64,000 nucleotides of DNA from Maribacter_C sp047345145 (GTDB lineage: Bacteria; Bacteroidota; Bacteroidia; Flavobacteriales; Flavobacteriaceae), in the NCBI RefSeq assembly GCF_047345145.1, contig NZ_JBLFER010000006.1, positions 237,189-301,188 on the forward strand. The letters run 5' to 3'. Both the position numbers and the translations under genes were made by a program. Position 1 is the stretch's first letter. The number at the start of each line of letters is the position of its first letter. The notes beneath the pieces are model-generated. The model saw nothing but the letters and a program-made list of their open reading frames with translations, made no database searches and had not been told where the DNA came from. This document shows, piece by piece, positions 25,926 to 35,889 of the stretch.

Positions 25926-26310
25926 AATAATGCTTCAAAATGATGCCTTTAGCAAATGGTTAGGCATCGAGATTTTAGAATGCGAAATAGGTCGCTGTAA
26001 AGCTGGTATGACTATTCGCAAAGAAATGCTTAACGGCATGGGCAAGGCTCATGGAGGGATTACATTCTCCTTAGCCGATAGTGTTTTTGGGTTTACTTCA
26101 AATACGCATGGCAAGTTCGCCGTATCCATTGAAGCTTCCATTAACCATATAGAAGCTTTGGAGGAAGGCGATTATATAACCGCCGAATGTTCAATTGAAA
26201 AAGTAAAAAATAAATTGGGTTTTAACGTAATTGAAGTTAAAAAAGGAGATGATTTAGTGGCTCTTTTCAAAGGCTTCGTTTACCGCACTCAAAAAAATTG
26301 GGAAGAATAG
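25903..26310 (+). CDS. paaI: hydroxyphenylacetyl-CoA thioesterase PaaI
   Basis: This hot-dog thioesterase of the PaaI type (135 residues) has the family core NGMGKAHGGITFSLADSVFGFTSN with the active-site Asp and HGG. It rescues CoA from dead-end ring-hydroxylated intermediates. The start is uncertain: ATG at 25903 overlaps paaH by 23 bases, while ATG at 25930 follows the paaH stop by 4 bases and gives MLQNDAFSKWLGIEI. Confidence 0.9.
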   Translation: MKGEQIPKIMLQNDAFSKWLGIEILECEIGRCKAGMTIRKEMLNGMGKAHGGITFSLADSVFGFTSNTHGKFAVSIEASINHIEALEEGDYITAECSIEKVKNKLGFNVIEVKKGDDLVALFKGFVYRTQKNWEE

Positions 26311-26311
26311 T

Positions 26312-27520
26312 ATGAAAGAAGCGTATATAATAGATGGAATAAGAACTCCTATTGGAAGTTATAAAGGAACATTGTCAACGGTTAGAACAGACGATTTAGG
26401 AGCTTTAGTAATTAAAGAAGTGGTATCTCGCAACCCGAATATTCCGAAAGAGGCTTATGATGATGTTATCATGGGCTGTGCTAACCAGGCCGGAGAAGAT
26501 AACCGGAATGTAGCACGTATGTGCTCTTTATTGGCTGGATTACCTTTTACCGTGCCAGGCGAAACCGTAAATCGTTTATGTAGTTCAGGATTGTCTGCAA
26601 TTATTCATGCCAATCGCGCTATAAAAGCAGGTGATGGAGATGTATTTATTGCTGGTGGTGTGGAGAATATGACACGGGGTCCATATGTTATTGCCAAACC
26701 ATCAACAGGTTTCGGAGGTGATTCAAAAATGTATGACTCCACATTTGGATGGCGTTTCGTTAATTCTAAAATGGACGAACTCTATGGAACTGACGGTATG
26801 GGAAATACCGCCGAAAATCTTGTTGAAAAGTATAATATATCAAGAGAAGACCAAGATAAATTTGCTCATTGGAGCCAAAAGAAAGCGACTAAGGCACAAG
26901 AAAGCGGAAGATTGGCAAAAGAAATGGTTACTGTTGAAATTCCGCAACGAAAAAAAGACCCTATTCAATTTGCTAAAGATGAATTTATAAAACCTACGAC
27001 TACTACCGAAATTTTAGCAAAACTAAGACCGGCTTTCAAGCAAGAAAGTGGTAGTGTTACCGCAGGGAATTCATCCGGATTGAATGATGGTGCAGCAGCA
27101 ACAATTATAGCCTCTAAAAAAGCTGTAAAACAATACAACCTTAAACCATTGGCTAGAATTGTAAGTTCAGCCGTGGTAGGTGTCGAACCAAGAATTATGG
27201 GTATAGGTCCGGTTCAAGCCTCAAACAAAGCGCTCGAAAAAGCAGGCTTGACTATGGATGATATGGATATCATTGAGTTGAATGAAGCCTTTGCCGCTCA
27301 GGCATTAGCATGTATAAGAGCATGGGGATTAGCTGATGATGACAAAAGATTAAACCCTAATGGGGGAGCTATTTCTATTGGGCATCCATTAGGGGTTACT
27401 GGAACAAGAATAGCCTATTCAGCGGCATTAGAACTGCACGAGCAAGACAAGAGATATGCCCTGATTACGATGTGTGTAGGGGTAGGGCAAGGCTATGCAG
27501 CCATTATTGAACGTGTATAA
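26312..27520 (+). CDS. paaJ: 3-oxoadipyl-CoA/3-oxo-5,6-dehydrosuberyl-CoA thiolase PaaJ
   Basis: The 402-residue thiolase has all catalytic residues: Cys90 (VNRLCSSG), His358 (IGHPLGVTG) and Cys388 (MCVGVGQG). It acts twice in the pathway, releasing acetyl-CoA from C8 and C6 3-oxo intermediates and ending at succinyl-CoA. It starts 1 base after paaI. Confidence 0.93.
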   Translation: MKEAYIIDGIRTPIGSYKGTLSTVRTDDLGALVIKEVVSRNPNIPKEAYDDVIMGCANQAGEDNRNVARMCSLLAGLPFTVPGETVNRLCSSGLSAIIHANRAIKAGDGDVFIAGGVENMTRGPYVIAKPSTGFGGDSKMYDSTFGWRFVNSKMDELYGTDGMGNTAENLVEKYNISREDQDKFAHWSQKKATKAQESGRLAKEMVTVEIPQRKKDPIQFAKDEFIKPTTTTEILAKLRPAFKQESGSVTAGNSSGLNDGAAATIIASKKAVKQYNLKPLARIVSSAVVGVEPRIMGIGPVQASNKALEKAGLTMDDMDIIELNEAFAAQALACIRAWGLADDDKRLNPNGGAISIGHPLGVTGTRIAYSAALELHEQDKRYALITMCVGVGQGYAAIIERV

Positions 27521-27536
27521 TTAAAAGGACAAGAGA

Positions 27537-30035
27537 ATGAAAAAAGCACAAAATTTTGTACTAGGAGATTGGGTTGAAGGAAAAGGGGCGGGAATACCCA
27601 TGTACGATGCGATAACCGGTGATGTGGTCGCGCTTTCGGATACGGAAGGATTGAATTTTGAAGAAATATTGAATTTTGGTAGAACCATGGGTGGCCAAGT
27701 ACTTCGTAAGATGACCTTTCAAGAACGTGGTAATATGCTAAAAAAATTAGCATTGCACCTTACCAAAAAGAAAGAACCATTTTATGAATTGAGCTATAGA
27801 ACAGGAGCTACAAGAATCGATAGTTGGATTGATATTGACGGTGGTTTCGGTAACTTATTTGCCAATGCATCTTTACGAAAGTTATTTCCTAATCAGTCAT
27901 ACCATGTGGAAGGCGACCCTATAGACTTGTCTAGAGGTGGTCGTTTTATGGGACATCATATCATGGTACCTAAGCATGGCGTTGCCATACATATTAATGC
28001 CTTCAATTTTCCAATATGGGGCATGTTAGAAAAGTGTGCTTGTAATTGGATGGCAGGCGTTCCAGCGGTCGTAAAACCAGCTACCAATACTTCATTTTTG
28101 ACCGAAGCAGTAGTAAAAGAAATTATAGCTTCCGGAATACTCCCTCAGGGAGCGTTACAATTAATTACAGGCTCAGCTAGAAGCATATTGGAAACTGTTG
28201 ATTCTCAAGACGTAGTAACATTTACAGGTTCAGCAAGCACTGGTAAGATTTTGAAATCAAATCCGAGAATCATAAACGAATCAGTTCCTTTTACAATGGA
28301 GGCAGATTCATTGAACTCATGTATTCTAGGAGAAGACGCCACTCCTGGTACGCCAGAATTTTCTCTTTTCATCAAAGAAGTTAGAAAAGAAATGACAGTG
28401 AAATGCGGCCAAAAGTGTACGGCTATTCGCAGAGTTATTGTCCCTGAAAAATTAATAGAAGATGTGCAAATAGCACTTGGAAAAGAGTTAGCTAAAATAA
28501 CGATTGGTGACCCTCGACTTAAAGAGGTTCGAATGGGGGCTTTGGTTAGTAAAGACCAAGTAATAGAAGTAAAAGACCGTGTTTCTGAATTAGCAAAAAC
28601 TGCTGAAATTGTATATGGGGATTTTGATAAAATCGATGTCCTTGGCGGCAATGCCAAGGATGGAGCTTTTTTAAGTCCAATAGTTTTAAGGGAAGACAAG
28701 CCGTTCGAAAATTTGAGTGTACATGATACTGAAGCTTTTGGTCCTGTAAGTACTATAATGCCTTATAAAAGTTTGGAAGAGGCCATTGTTTTGGCACAAA
28801 TGGGTAAAGGTTCTTTAGTTTCTTCTATCGTCACAAATGATGATACAATTGCCAAAGAATATACAATTAATGCAGCAGCTTACCACGGTAGAATTCTAAT
28901 TTTAAATAGAGATAGCGCCAAAGAAAGTACTGGTCATGGTTCGCCATTGCCTACCTTGGTTCATGGTGGTCCTGGTCGTGCTGGTGGTGGTGAGGAAATG
29001 GGGGGTATGCGAGGTATTAAACATTATATGCAACGCACTGCAATTCAGGGTTCGCCTACCACATTAACTGAGGTTACAGCAATATACCAACCCAATGCCA
29101 AATACAAGGAAGTCCCTAAACATCCATTTAAATACCATTGGGAAGATATTCAGCCTGGAATGTCTTTAAAAACCCATAAGCGAACATTTACAGATACGGA
29201 TATCATCAATTTCGCCAACGTTACTTGGGACCATTTTTATGCCCATACCGATATCACTTCTTTAGACGGGAGTATCTTCGAAAAGAGAACTGCACATGGC
29301 TATTTTATCATTTCGGCCGCTGCGGGATTATTTGTTTATCCTAATAAAGGCCCAGTTTCAGCAAATTATGGATTGGAAGAATGTAGATTTCTTCGGCCAC
29401 TGTATCACAACGATACCGTCTACGTAAGGCTAACTTGCAAGCAAAAAGTAGATAGGGATGTTGCCGGGGCGGAACACCCAAGCGGCATTGTAAAATGGTT
29501 CGTAGAAGTATTTGATGCTGAAGACGAATTAGTGGCCATAGCCACTATTTTAACCATGGTGCAGAAAAGGCAAGAGACTTTTGTTGAAATTACGGAGGGT
29601 AAGATTAAAGAATGTTTATCTAAACTGACTGAAAAGAGCAATGCTAATTGGGGGACACTTACCCCCCAACTGATGGTAGAACATTTAGAATTTAGCTATA
29701 ATTTATACGCAGGTAATACCGAAGATTTTGAAATTGGCACGTCGGATAAAATATTAGAAAAAGTTCATGCTACTTTATACAACTACGACAAAATGCCTCA
29801 TAATTATGAGTTTCCGTTAGCTGAAAAAAGTAAAATCTCGAAAACTATCCATTCTAGCCTAGATGAAGCTAAAGAGTATATGTTAAAGGCAAGAGAAACC
29901 TATTTGTCATTCGTGGAAGAAAACCCCACTGTATTAATAAAGACACCTGTTTTTGGTGAACTAAATAGATATGAGTTGTATCTACTCGAAAGAAAACATT
30001 TAAATCATCATTTTGAGCAATTCGGATTGCTTTAG
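27537..30035 (+). CDS. paaZ: oxepin-CoA hydrolase/aldehyde dehydrogenase PaaZ with extra C-terminal domain
   Basis: PaaZ opens the oxepin-CoA ring and oxidises the aldehyde. The ALDH domain (about 1-510) has catalytic Glu255 (FTMEADS) and Cys294 (GQKCTAI). The MaoC-type hydratase domain (about 530-680) has Asp565 and His570 in NVTWDHFYAHTD. The protein is 832 residues, about 150 more than E. coli PaaZ. The extra part (about 685-832; MVEHLEFSYNL, ERKHLNHHFEQFGLL) resembles a DinB-like/DUF1569 four-helix domain with metal-ligand-like His. The role of the fusion is unknown. Confidence 0.93.
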   Translation: MKKAQNFVLGDWVEGKGAGIPMYDAITGDVVALSDTEGLNFEEILNFGRTMGGQVLRKMTFQERGNMLKKLALHLTKKKEPFYELSYRTGATRIDSWIDIDGGFGNLFANASLRKLFPNQSYHVEGDPIDLSRGGRFMGHHIMVPKHGVAIHINAFNFPIWGMLEKCACNWMAGVPAVVKPATNTSFLTEAVVKEIIASGILPQGALQLITGSARSILETVDSQDVVTFTGSASTGKILKSNPRIINESVPFTMEADSLNSCILGEDATPGTPEFSLFIKEVRKEMTVKCGQKCTAIRRVIVPEKLIEDVQIALGKELAKITIGDPRLKEVRMGALVSKDQVIEVKDRVSELAKTAEIVYGDFDKIDVLGGNAKDGAFLSPIVLREDKPFENLSVHDTEAFGPVSTIMPYKSLEEAIVLAQMGKGSLVSSIVTNDDTIAKEYTINAAAYHGRILILNRDSAKESTGHGSPLPTLVHGGPGRAGGGEEMGGMRGIKHYMQRTAIQGSPTTLTEVTAIYQPNAKYKEVPKHPFKYHWEDIQPGMSLKTHKRTFTDTDIINFANVTWDHFYAHTDITSLDGSIFEKRTAHGYFIISAAAGLFVYPNKGPVSANYGLEECRFLRPLYHNDTVYVRLTCKQKVDRDVAGAEHPSGIVKWFVEVFDAEDELVAIATILTMVQKRQETFVEITEGKIKECLSKLTEKSNANWGTLTPQLMVEHLEFSYNLYAGNTEDFEIGTSDKILEKVHATLYNYDKMPHNYEFPLAEKSKISKTIHSSLDEAKEYMLKARETYLSFVEENPTVLIKTPVFGELNRYELYLLERKHLNHHFEQFGLL

Positions 30036-30046
30036 AAAAACCAGCC

Positions 30047-30802
30047 ATGAAAAACAAACCTTACGTAAACATAGAGATTGCTAATAATATGGGCATGATA
30101 ACTTTTTATCATCCCGCCCATAATTCTTTACCTGGTAACTTGCTTAATGAATTAGCTGAACTTATTATCGAAGCTGGCCAGAATGATGCTGTTAAAGTGA
30201 TTGTTTTAAAAAGCGCAGGCAATCGCGTTTTTTGTGCAGGAGCGAATTTTCAAGAACTACTAGCAATCAATACCATAGATGAAGGCCGGCAGTTTTTTTC
30301 TGGTTTTGCCAAAGTCATCAATGCTTGTAGAAAGTGTCCGAAATTTATAATCGCTCGTGTTCAGGGAAAAGCTGTTGGTGGAGGCGTAGGATTGGCCGCT
30401 GCAGTAGATTATTGTATGGCTACCCAATATGCATCCATTAAACTGAGCGAGTTAAATATAGGTATAGGGCCCTTTGTTGTTGGACCTGCCGTAGAAAGAA
30501 AAGTTGGTTTGTCTGGCATGTCGCAACTGGCAATTAATGCTGATACTTTTCAATCTGCTCAATGGGCAAAGGAAAAAGGTTTGTATACAGATATTTTTGA
30601 TACAACAGAAGAGTTGGACGATGCGATTGTTGAATTAAGTCTGAAACTGGCAAAATACAACCCAAAAGCAATGCAACTTCTAAAAAGTACTTTTTGGAAA
30701 GGTACTGAACATTGGGATGAATTATTAAATGAAAGAGCCAATACTAGCGGGTCACTTATATTAATGGACTATTCCAAAAAAGTACTAATTAACAGCAAAT
30801 AG
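30047..30802 (+). CDS. enoyl-CoA hydratase, probably 2,3-dehydroadipyl-CoA hydratase (PaaF-like)
   Basis: The second crotonase-family protein of the cluster (251 residues) has the oxyanion stretches NRVFCAGANFQELL and GKAVGGGVGLAAAVDYCMA. By elimination it should hydrate 2,3-dehydroadipyl-CoA (the PaaF step). Its sequence is not clearly PaaF, and a more general short-chain enoyl-CoA hydratase is possible. It starts 11 bases after paaZ. Confidence 0.75.
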   Translation: MKNKPYVNIEIANNMGMITFYHPAHNSLPGNLLNELAELIIEAGQNDAVKVIVLKSAGNRVFCAGANFQELLAINTIDEGRQFFSGFAKVINACRKCPKFIIARVQGKAVGGGVGLAAAVDYCMATQYASIKLSELNIGIGPFVVGPAVERKVGLSGMSQLAINADTFQSAQWAKEKGLYTDIFDTTEELDDAIVELSLKLAKYNPKAMQLLKSTFWKGTEHWDELLNERANTSGSLILMDYSKKVLINSK

Positions 30803-30833
30803 TTATAAAGGCTACTCTTAAAGATGCTCTAGA

Positions 30834-31211
30834 ATGAATTTTTATACTCGAAAATGGATTAAACCAGAAGACCTTAATCCGAACAATACACTATTTGGAG
30901 GTAGGTTGTTACAGTGGATAGATGAAGAAGCCGCTCTATTTTCAATTATTCAACTAGATAATGATAGAGTAGTTACCAAATTCATGACAGAGATTAATTT
31001 TAAAGCTTCTGCCCATGCTGGTGATATTATTGAAATAGGGTTGTGTATCCTCAAACTAGGGAAAACATCTATTACGTTAAAATGCGAAGTCAGAAACATT
31101 CAAAGCAAAGAAATCATAATTACCATTGATAATATTGTGATGGTGAATCTTGATAAGTATGGTAACAGTCTTTCTCATGGTAAAACAGAAACCACAGCAA
31201 AACTCAGATAA
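30834..31211 (+). CDS. acyl-CoA thioesterase, YciA/BACH-type hot-dog
   Basis: The 125-residue single hot-dog domain protein has the family signature NPNNTLFGGRLLQWIDEEAAL (active-site Asn/Asp region) and NFKASAHAGDIIEIG. YciA/BACH-type enzymes hydrolyse a wide range of acyl-CoAs. In a paa operon it may be a second CoA-recycling valve beside PaaI. It overlaps paaY by one base. Confidence 0.82.
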   Translation: MNFYTRKWIKPEDLNPNNTLFGGRLLQWIDEEAALFSIIQLDNDRVVTKFMTEINFKASAHAGDIIEIGLCILKLGKTSITLKCEVRNIQSKEIIITIDNIVMVNLDKYGNSLSHGKTETTAKLR

Positions 31212-31807
31212 TGATATACTCTTTTAAAAGTTACATACCAGTAGTTGATGAAACTTCCTTTGTTCATCCGTTGGCGGCGGTGACGGGAAACGTGATTATA
31301 GGAAAAGATTGCTACATAGGTCCTGGAGCGGCTATAAGAGGAGATTGGGGTCAGATTATTTTGGAGAACGGAGTTAATGTACAAGAGAATTGCACGATAC
31401 ACATGTTTCCAGGCAAATCAATTGTACTTAAAGAGAGCGCTCATATTGGTCATGGGGCAATCATACATGGTGCTAATATTGGTAGAAATGTATTGGTTGG
31501 TATGAATAGTGTAATTATGGACGATGCTGAAATTGGTGACGAAAGTATTATTGGTGCTATGACATTTGTAAAGGCGGAATCTAAAATTCCTGAAAGAAGC
31601 TTAGTAGCTGGGAATCCCGGTAAAATAATCAAAAAAGTGTCCGATGAAATGATTGCCTGGAAAACAAAAGGCACTCAGTTATATCAACAATTACCAGCTC
31701 ATTGTCACGAAACGCTTAAGGAAGTGGAACCACTTAGAGAAGTGCCCGAAAATTTACGAACACAAGAAGAGTCGTATAAAACTTTGAGAGATACGTTCAA
31801 GAAATAA
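31211..31807 (+). CDS. paaY: PaaY, hexapeptide-repeat (gamma-carbonic-anhydrase fold) thioesterase
   Basis: The 198-residue left-handed beta-helix protein has hexapeptide repeats (VTGNVIIGKDCYIGPGAAIRG, HIGHGAIIHGANIGRNVLVGM) with the three metal-ligand His of the family (HMFPG, HIGHG, HGANIG regions). PaaY in other bacteria hydrolyses a dead-end CoA thioester and partners PaaI. The length of about 195-200 matches PaaY. Confidence 0.88.
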   Translation: MIYSFKSYIPVVDETSFVHPLAAVTGNVIIGKDCYIGPGAAIRGDWGQIILENGVNVQENCTIHMFPGKSIVLKESAHIGHGAIIHGANIGRNVLVGMNSVIMDDAEIGDESIIGAMTFVKAESKIPERSLVAGNPGKIIKKVSDEMIAWKTKGTQLYQQLPAHCHETLKEVEPLREVPENLRTQEESYKTLRDTFKK

Positions 31808-31837
31808 TAACATACTTCCAAAAACAAAATTCATTTA

Positions 31838-33454
31838 ATGATTGAGTCCAAAAACGGTAAGCCATCCATTTCTTTAAGCGAATACGGCATTAAGCATGAA
31901 AAGATTAACTATCAGTTATCTCCTTCAGAATTGCACGATATAACATTATCCAGGGGTTTGGGAAAAGAAGCTGCATCGGGTGCTTTAGTTATTAATACAG
32001 GAGAATTCACGGGTCGGTCTCCCAATGACCGCTTTATTGTAAAAGATAAAATCACCGAAAAACACATCTGGTGGGGAGATATAAACATTCCTTTTGAATC
32101 GTCTAAATTCAATAAGCTTTACGACAAAGTGATATCGTATTTAAATGAAAAAGAACTTTACGTTCGTGATTGTTATGCTTGCGCTGACGCAAATTACCGA
32201 ACTGATATTCGTGTAATTAACGAATATCCTTGGAGCAATATGTTTGCCTATAATATGTTCATTCGCCCAACCGATGAAGAATTGAAAAATTTCAAACCGG
32301 ATTGGACAGTCATCAACGCGCCTAGTTTCATGGCGGATGCAGCTGTAGATGGAACACGACAACACAATTTTGCTATCTTAGACTTTACAAGAAAGATTGC
32401 TTTAATAGGGGGTACAGGATATACCGGAGAGATTAAAAAAGGAATATTTTCAGCTCTTAATTTTATATTACCCATTCAGAAAAACACCTTACCCATGCAT
32501 TGCTCAGCCAATGTTGGTAAGAATGGAGAATCAGCTATTTTCTTTGGATTATCAGGCACAGGAAAAACGACATTGTCAACGGATGCTTCGCGAAAACTAA
32601 TTGGCGATGATGAACATGGTTGGAATAATGAAAACTGTGTTTTTAATTTCGAAGGGGGATGCTATGCAAAAGTTATAAACTTAACCCAAGAAAATGAACC
32701 TGAAATTTATAAGGCTATCAAAAAAGGAGCAATTCTAGAGAACGTAGTCTTAGATGAAAACGGACATGTTGATTATACAAATACCTCCATAACGCAGAAT
32801 ACGAGAGTAAGTTATCCAATATATCACATCGATAATATACAAGCTCCATCAATTGGAAGTAATCCAAAAAATATTTTTTTCTTAACAGCAGACGCTTTTG
32901 GTGTACTTCCACCTATATCCAAATTGACTCCGAGCCAAGCTGCGTATCATTTTATATCTGGCTATACAGCGAAAATTGCAGGTACAGAGGATGGAATCGT
33001 CGAACCCTTACCTTCCTTTTCAGCCTGCTTTGGAGCACCTTTTATGCCTTTGCACCCTGTTACCTATGCAGAAATGTTAAGTAGAAAAATGAAGGATTCT
33101 AATGTTAATGTTTGGCTGGTAAATACGGGATGGACTGGCGGTTCTTACGGAGTAGGATCGCGTATGAAACTTAAATATACACGAGCAATGATTAATGCTG
33201 TATTAAATGGGGATTTGGGTTTGTATAATTATGATGATTACCATATTCACTCGGTCTTTGGAGTAGCCCAACCGAGAAAATGCCGGGGAGTACCCACGCC
33301 GGTATTAAGCCCACGCGCTACATGGAAGAATGACGAAGATTATTATAAAACCGCCTTTGAACTCTCTAATGCTTTTCGTGAAAATTTTAAGAAATTCGAA
33401 TCATATGCAAGCGAGGAAATTCGTAGGGGAGGACCTCAGAGATTTTGTATGTAA
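31838..33454 (+). CDS. pckA: ATP-dependent phosphoenolpyruvate carboxykinase
   Basis: The 538-residue PckA converts oxaloacetate to PEP with ATP. The kinase loop GLSGTGKTTLS is at 237-247 and the metal-binding IGDDEHGW follows. TGEFTGRSPNDRFIV near the N-terminus is the family signature. It lies 30 bases after paaY, at the end of the paa operon. This suits gluconeogenic growth, since phenylacetate yields acetyl-CoA and succinyl-CoA. It may be an extra, cargo-borne copy. Confidence 0.95.
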   Translation: MIESKNGKPSISLSEYGIKHEKINYQLSPSELHDITLSRGLGKEAASGALVINTGEFTGRSPNDRFIVKDKITEKHIWWGDINIPFESSKFNKLYDKVISYLNEKELYVRDCYACADANYRTDIRVINEYPWSNMFAYNMFIRPTDEELKNFKPDWTVINAPSFMADAAVDGTRQHNFAILDFTRKIALIGGTGYTGEIKKGIFSALNFILPIQKNTLPMHCSANVGKNGESAIFFGLSGTGKTTLSTDASRKLIGDDEHGWNNENCVFNFEGGCYAKVINLTQENEPEIYKAIKKGAILENVVLDENGHVDYTNTSITQNTRVSYPIYHIDNIQAPSIGSNPKNIFFLTADAFGVLPPISKLTPSQAAYHFISGYTAKIAGTEDGIVEPLPSFSACFGAPFMPLHPVTYAEMLSRKMKDSNVNVWLVNTGWTGGSYGVGSRMKLKYTRAMINAVLNGDLGLYNYDDYHIHSVFGVAQPRKCRGVPTPVLSPRATWKNDEDYYKTAFELSNAFRENFKKFESYASEEIRRGGPQRFCM

Positions 33455-33467
33455 GCTCGTAGCTTAC
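33451..33467. terminator. hairpin at the pckA stop codon
   Basis: GTAAGCT-CGT-AGCTTAC is a perfect 7-bp hairpin containing the pckA stop, between the convergent pckA and tetR genes. There is no clear T run after it, so termination is uncertain. Confidence 0.35.
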
Positions 33468-33534
33468 TGTTTCAGGGCATGAATAAGTATAAGTTAAGTC
33501 CTGGATATCTGGTCAAACAAGTATATCAAACCAA

Positions 33535-34125
33535 TTAGTTATCCATATCAATACCCTTGAAAACTAGTTCTAGTATTGTTCGTTCCAATTCGGCCAAACC
33601 TATTATGCCTGTATTGTTATACAATTCAGAATCATAAATCCAGCGAAGAGAGGATAATATAACATTTAAGGTAATTTGCAAATTAGCGGATTTTAACTCC
33701 CCTGAATCCATTCCTTGTTTAATTACCTCTGTAAATATTTGTTGATAGCTCGTCCTGATTTCAATAAATTTTGACAAATCAGGCTCTTCAAGGTGTTTCC
33801 AATCTTGGGTAATTAGCGCAGTAATATTTTGGTTTTCGGTAGCAACACGGATATGCATTCTAATAATCTCCCTTAATTTATCTTTAAAGGAGTAAGAAGA
33901 GTTGTTGACATCTTTTATACCATCATAAAATTTATTTGCTATGGTCAACAATAATACACTTAAAATCTCCTGTTTCGAACTTATATGATTGTATAAGCTT
34001 GCAGCCTTAACCCCAACGCCTTCCGCAATATCCTTCATTGAGGTGGCGCTGTATCCCCTGCTATTAAATAATATAGCAGATTCTTCTATTATAATTTGTC
34101 TTCTACTTTTACTTTTTTTACTCAA
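33535..34125 (-). CDS. TetR-family repressor, PaaR-like
   Basis: The 196-residue TetR-family protein has an N-terminal HTH (ILFNSRGYSATSMKDIAEGVGVKAASLYNHISSKQEIL split over about 17-54) and a helical ligand domain. It lies between the two phenylacetate gene sets and is last in the leftward set. It is the natural candidate for the palindromes at the paaE and receptor promoters, released by phenylacetyl-CoA as for PaaR proteins elsewhere. The ligand is inferred. Confidence 0.82.
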   Translation of the reverse strand: MSKKSKSRRQIIIEESAILFNSRGYSATSMKDIAEGVGVKAASLYNHISSKQEILSVLLLTIANKFYDGIKDVNNSSYSFKDKLREIIRMHIRVATENQNITALITQDWKHLEEPDLSKFIEIRTSYQQIFTEVIKQGMDSGELKSANLQITLNVILSSLRWIYDSELYNNTGIIGLAELERTILELVFKGIDMDN

Positions 34126-34201
34126 AATTTAAAATTCTAAACCCAACAAAGTTACATAGTTTATTGTTAAAATTCGGTTGTAACTCAATAAAGTAGGATA
34201 A

Positions 34202-35863
34202 TTATGGAATTCTAATTTTATCAACGCTATCCTGAATAGCTTTTGGTGCTTTTGAGTAAAACCTAGATACAACGAACATTACAATAAAACTTAAAACCAT
34301 ACCAGGCAAGCCCGCTCCCTGTGGAGAAATTCCAAATAGATAATTGTCAGGAGACCCGTCTAAAAATTTGAAATATATAATATATGATAGTGAAAAGACA
34401 AGACCTGTAAGCATAGCTGCTATTGCACCCTCTCTATTCATTGTCTTATTAAATATACCTATAAAAATTACCGGAAATAAGGAGGCCGCAGCAATACCGA
34501 AAGAAAGGGCAATAGTTTCCATCACAAAACCAGGAGGGTTAATTCCAAAATAGATGCCTACTAAAATGGCAAATATAGTTGCGAATCGAGCTAAAAGAAG
34601 TTCTTTTTTTTCTTTTACCTCGGTGGTTCTATTTATTATGTTTCTATAAAGGTCTCTTGATATTGCTGCTGATATCACTAAAATCAAACCTGCGGCTGTG
34701 GATAAAGCCGCCGCAAGACCTCCAGCAGCCACCAGTGCAATTACCCAATTGGGTAAATTTGCAATTTCTGGACTAGCCAAAAACATAATGTCTTTATCAA
34801 TTGAAAGTTCGTTGATACCAGCATTACTTGAATATTCAATAATACCATCACCATTAATGTCTTGGAACGAAATTAATCCTATTTCTTCCCAAGTTTTAAA
34901 CCAAGATGGAACATCAGTATAAGCTAAACCTTGTAAATTTTCAATTAGAAAAGTTCTAGAAAAAGCTCCTATAGCAGGTATTGAAATGAACAAAATCACA
35001 ATAAAAATAAGGGCATAACCTACAGAAGTTCTGGCATCTTTAACTTTAGGAACGGTAAAAAAACGAACTATTACATGTGGCATTCCTGCTGTACCTATCA
35101 TCATTGTCAAGGCCATCGCAGTTAAATTAATTACAGAACTCTTCATTGATGTAAACTCGCCAAACCCAAGTTCTTGATTCAGTCCATCTAGTCTATCCAA
35201 TAGATACGTTTCTGTACCAGACATCTTACTGCCTAGTCCTAAAAAGGGAATTGGGTTATTTGTTAGTTGTATGGAAAGGAAAATCACGGGAACCATAAAT
35301 GCAAATATCAGAATGCAATATTGCGCCACTTGCGTATAGGTAATTCCTTTCATTCCACCGATTACGGCATAAACCAGAACAATAGCCGCTCCAATAATCA
35401 CTCCGGTATTAATATTTATTTCCAAAAATCGAGAAAAGACAACCCCAATACCTCTCATTTGTCCAGCTAAATATGTAAAGGAAATGAAGAGTGCACAAAT
35501 TAAGGCAATTGCTCTTGCTGAGGTAGAATAGTATCGGTCGCCTATAAAATCTGGTAGTGTGAATTTCCCAAATTTTCTTAAATAGGGCGCAATCAACATG
35601 GCCAATAATACAAATCCGCCTGAGCCTCCCAATAAATAAACCGCACCATCGTAGCCCATAAATGAAAAAATGCCAGGTAGAGATATGAAAGTTGCCGCTG
35701 ACATCCAATCTGCTGCTGTAGCCATTGCATTCGCAACTGGATGAACACCACCGCCAGCAACGTAAAAATCTTTGGTAGATTTGGCCCTTGTCTTGACAGC
35801 AATTAGGGCATATATAGAAAAAGTAATTGCGGTAAATATGAAGGTAAGCGTTTGTGCACTCAT
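34202..35863 (-). CDS. sodium/solute symporter (SSS family), probable phenylacetate or acetate uptake
   Basis: The 553-residue polytopic inner-membrane protein of the SSS family (ActP/acetate permease branch) has about 13 hydrophobic helices. These include the family stretch AGGGVHPVANAMATAADWMSAA split over residues 36-57 and IMFAGGLAAALSTAAG-like sequence (AALVAAGGLAAALSTAAGL). It pairs with the DUF4212 protein 26 bases upstream. Position next to paaK suggests it imports phenylacetate; acetate or another carboxylate is possible. Confidence 0.85.
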   Translation of the reverse strand: MSAQTLTFIFTAITFSIYALIAVKTRAKSTKDFYVAGGGVHPVANAMATAADWMSAATFISLPGIFSFMGYDGAVYLLGGSGGFVLLAMLIAPYLRKFGKFTLPDFIGDRYYSTSARAIALICALFISFTYLAGQMRGIGVVFSRFLEININTGVIIGAAIVLVYAVIGGMKGITYTQVAQYCILIFAFMVPVIFLSIQLTNNPIPFLGLGSKMSGTETYLLDRLDGLNQELGFGEFTSMKSSVINLTAMALTMMIGTAGMPHVIVRFFTVPKVKDARTSVGYALIFIVILFISIPAIGAFSRTFLIENLQGLAYTDVPSWFKTWEEIGLISFQDINGDGIIEYSSNAGINELSIDKDIMFLASPEIANLPNWVIALVAAGGLAAALSTAAGLILVISAAISRDLYRNIINRTTEVKEKKELLLARFATIFAILVGIYFGINPPGFVMETIALSFGIAAASLFPVIFIGIFNKTMNREGAIAAMLTGLVFSLSYIIYFKFLDGSPDNYLFGISPQGAGLPGMVLSFIVMFVVSRFYSKAPKAIQDSVDKIRIP

Positions 35864-35889
35864 AGAAAATCGTAAAAAATATGATTTAG

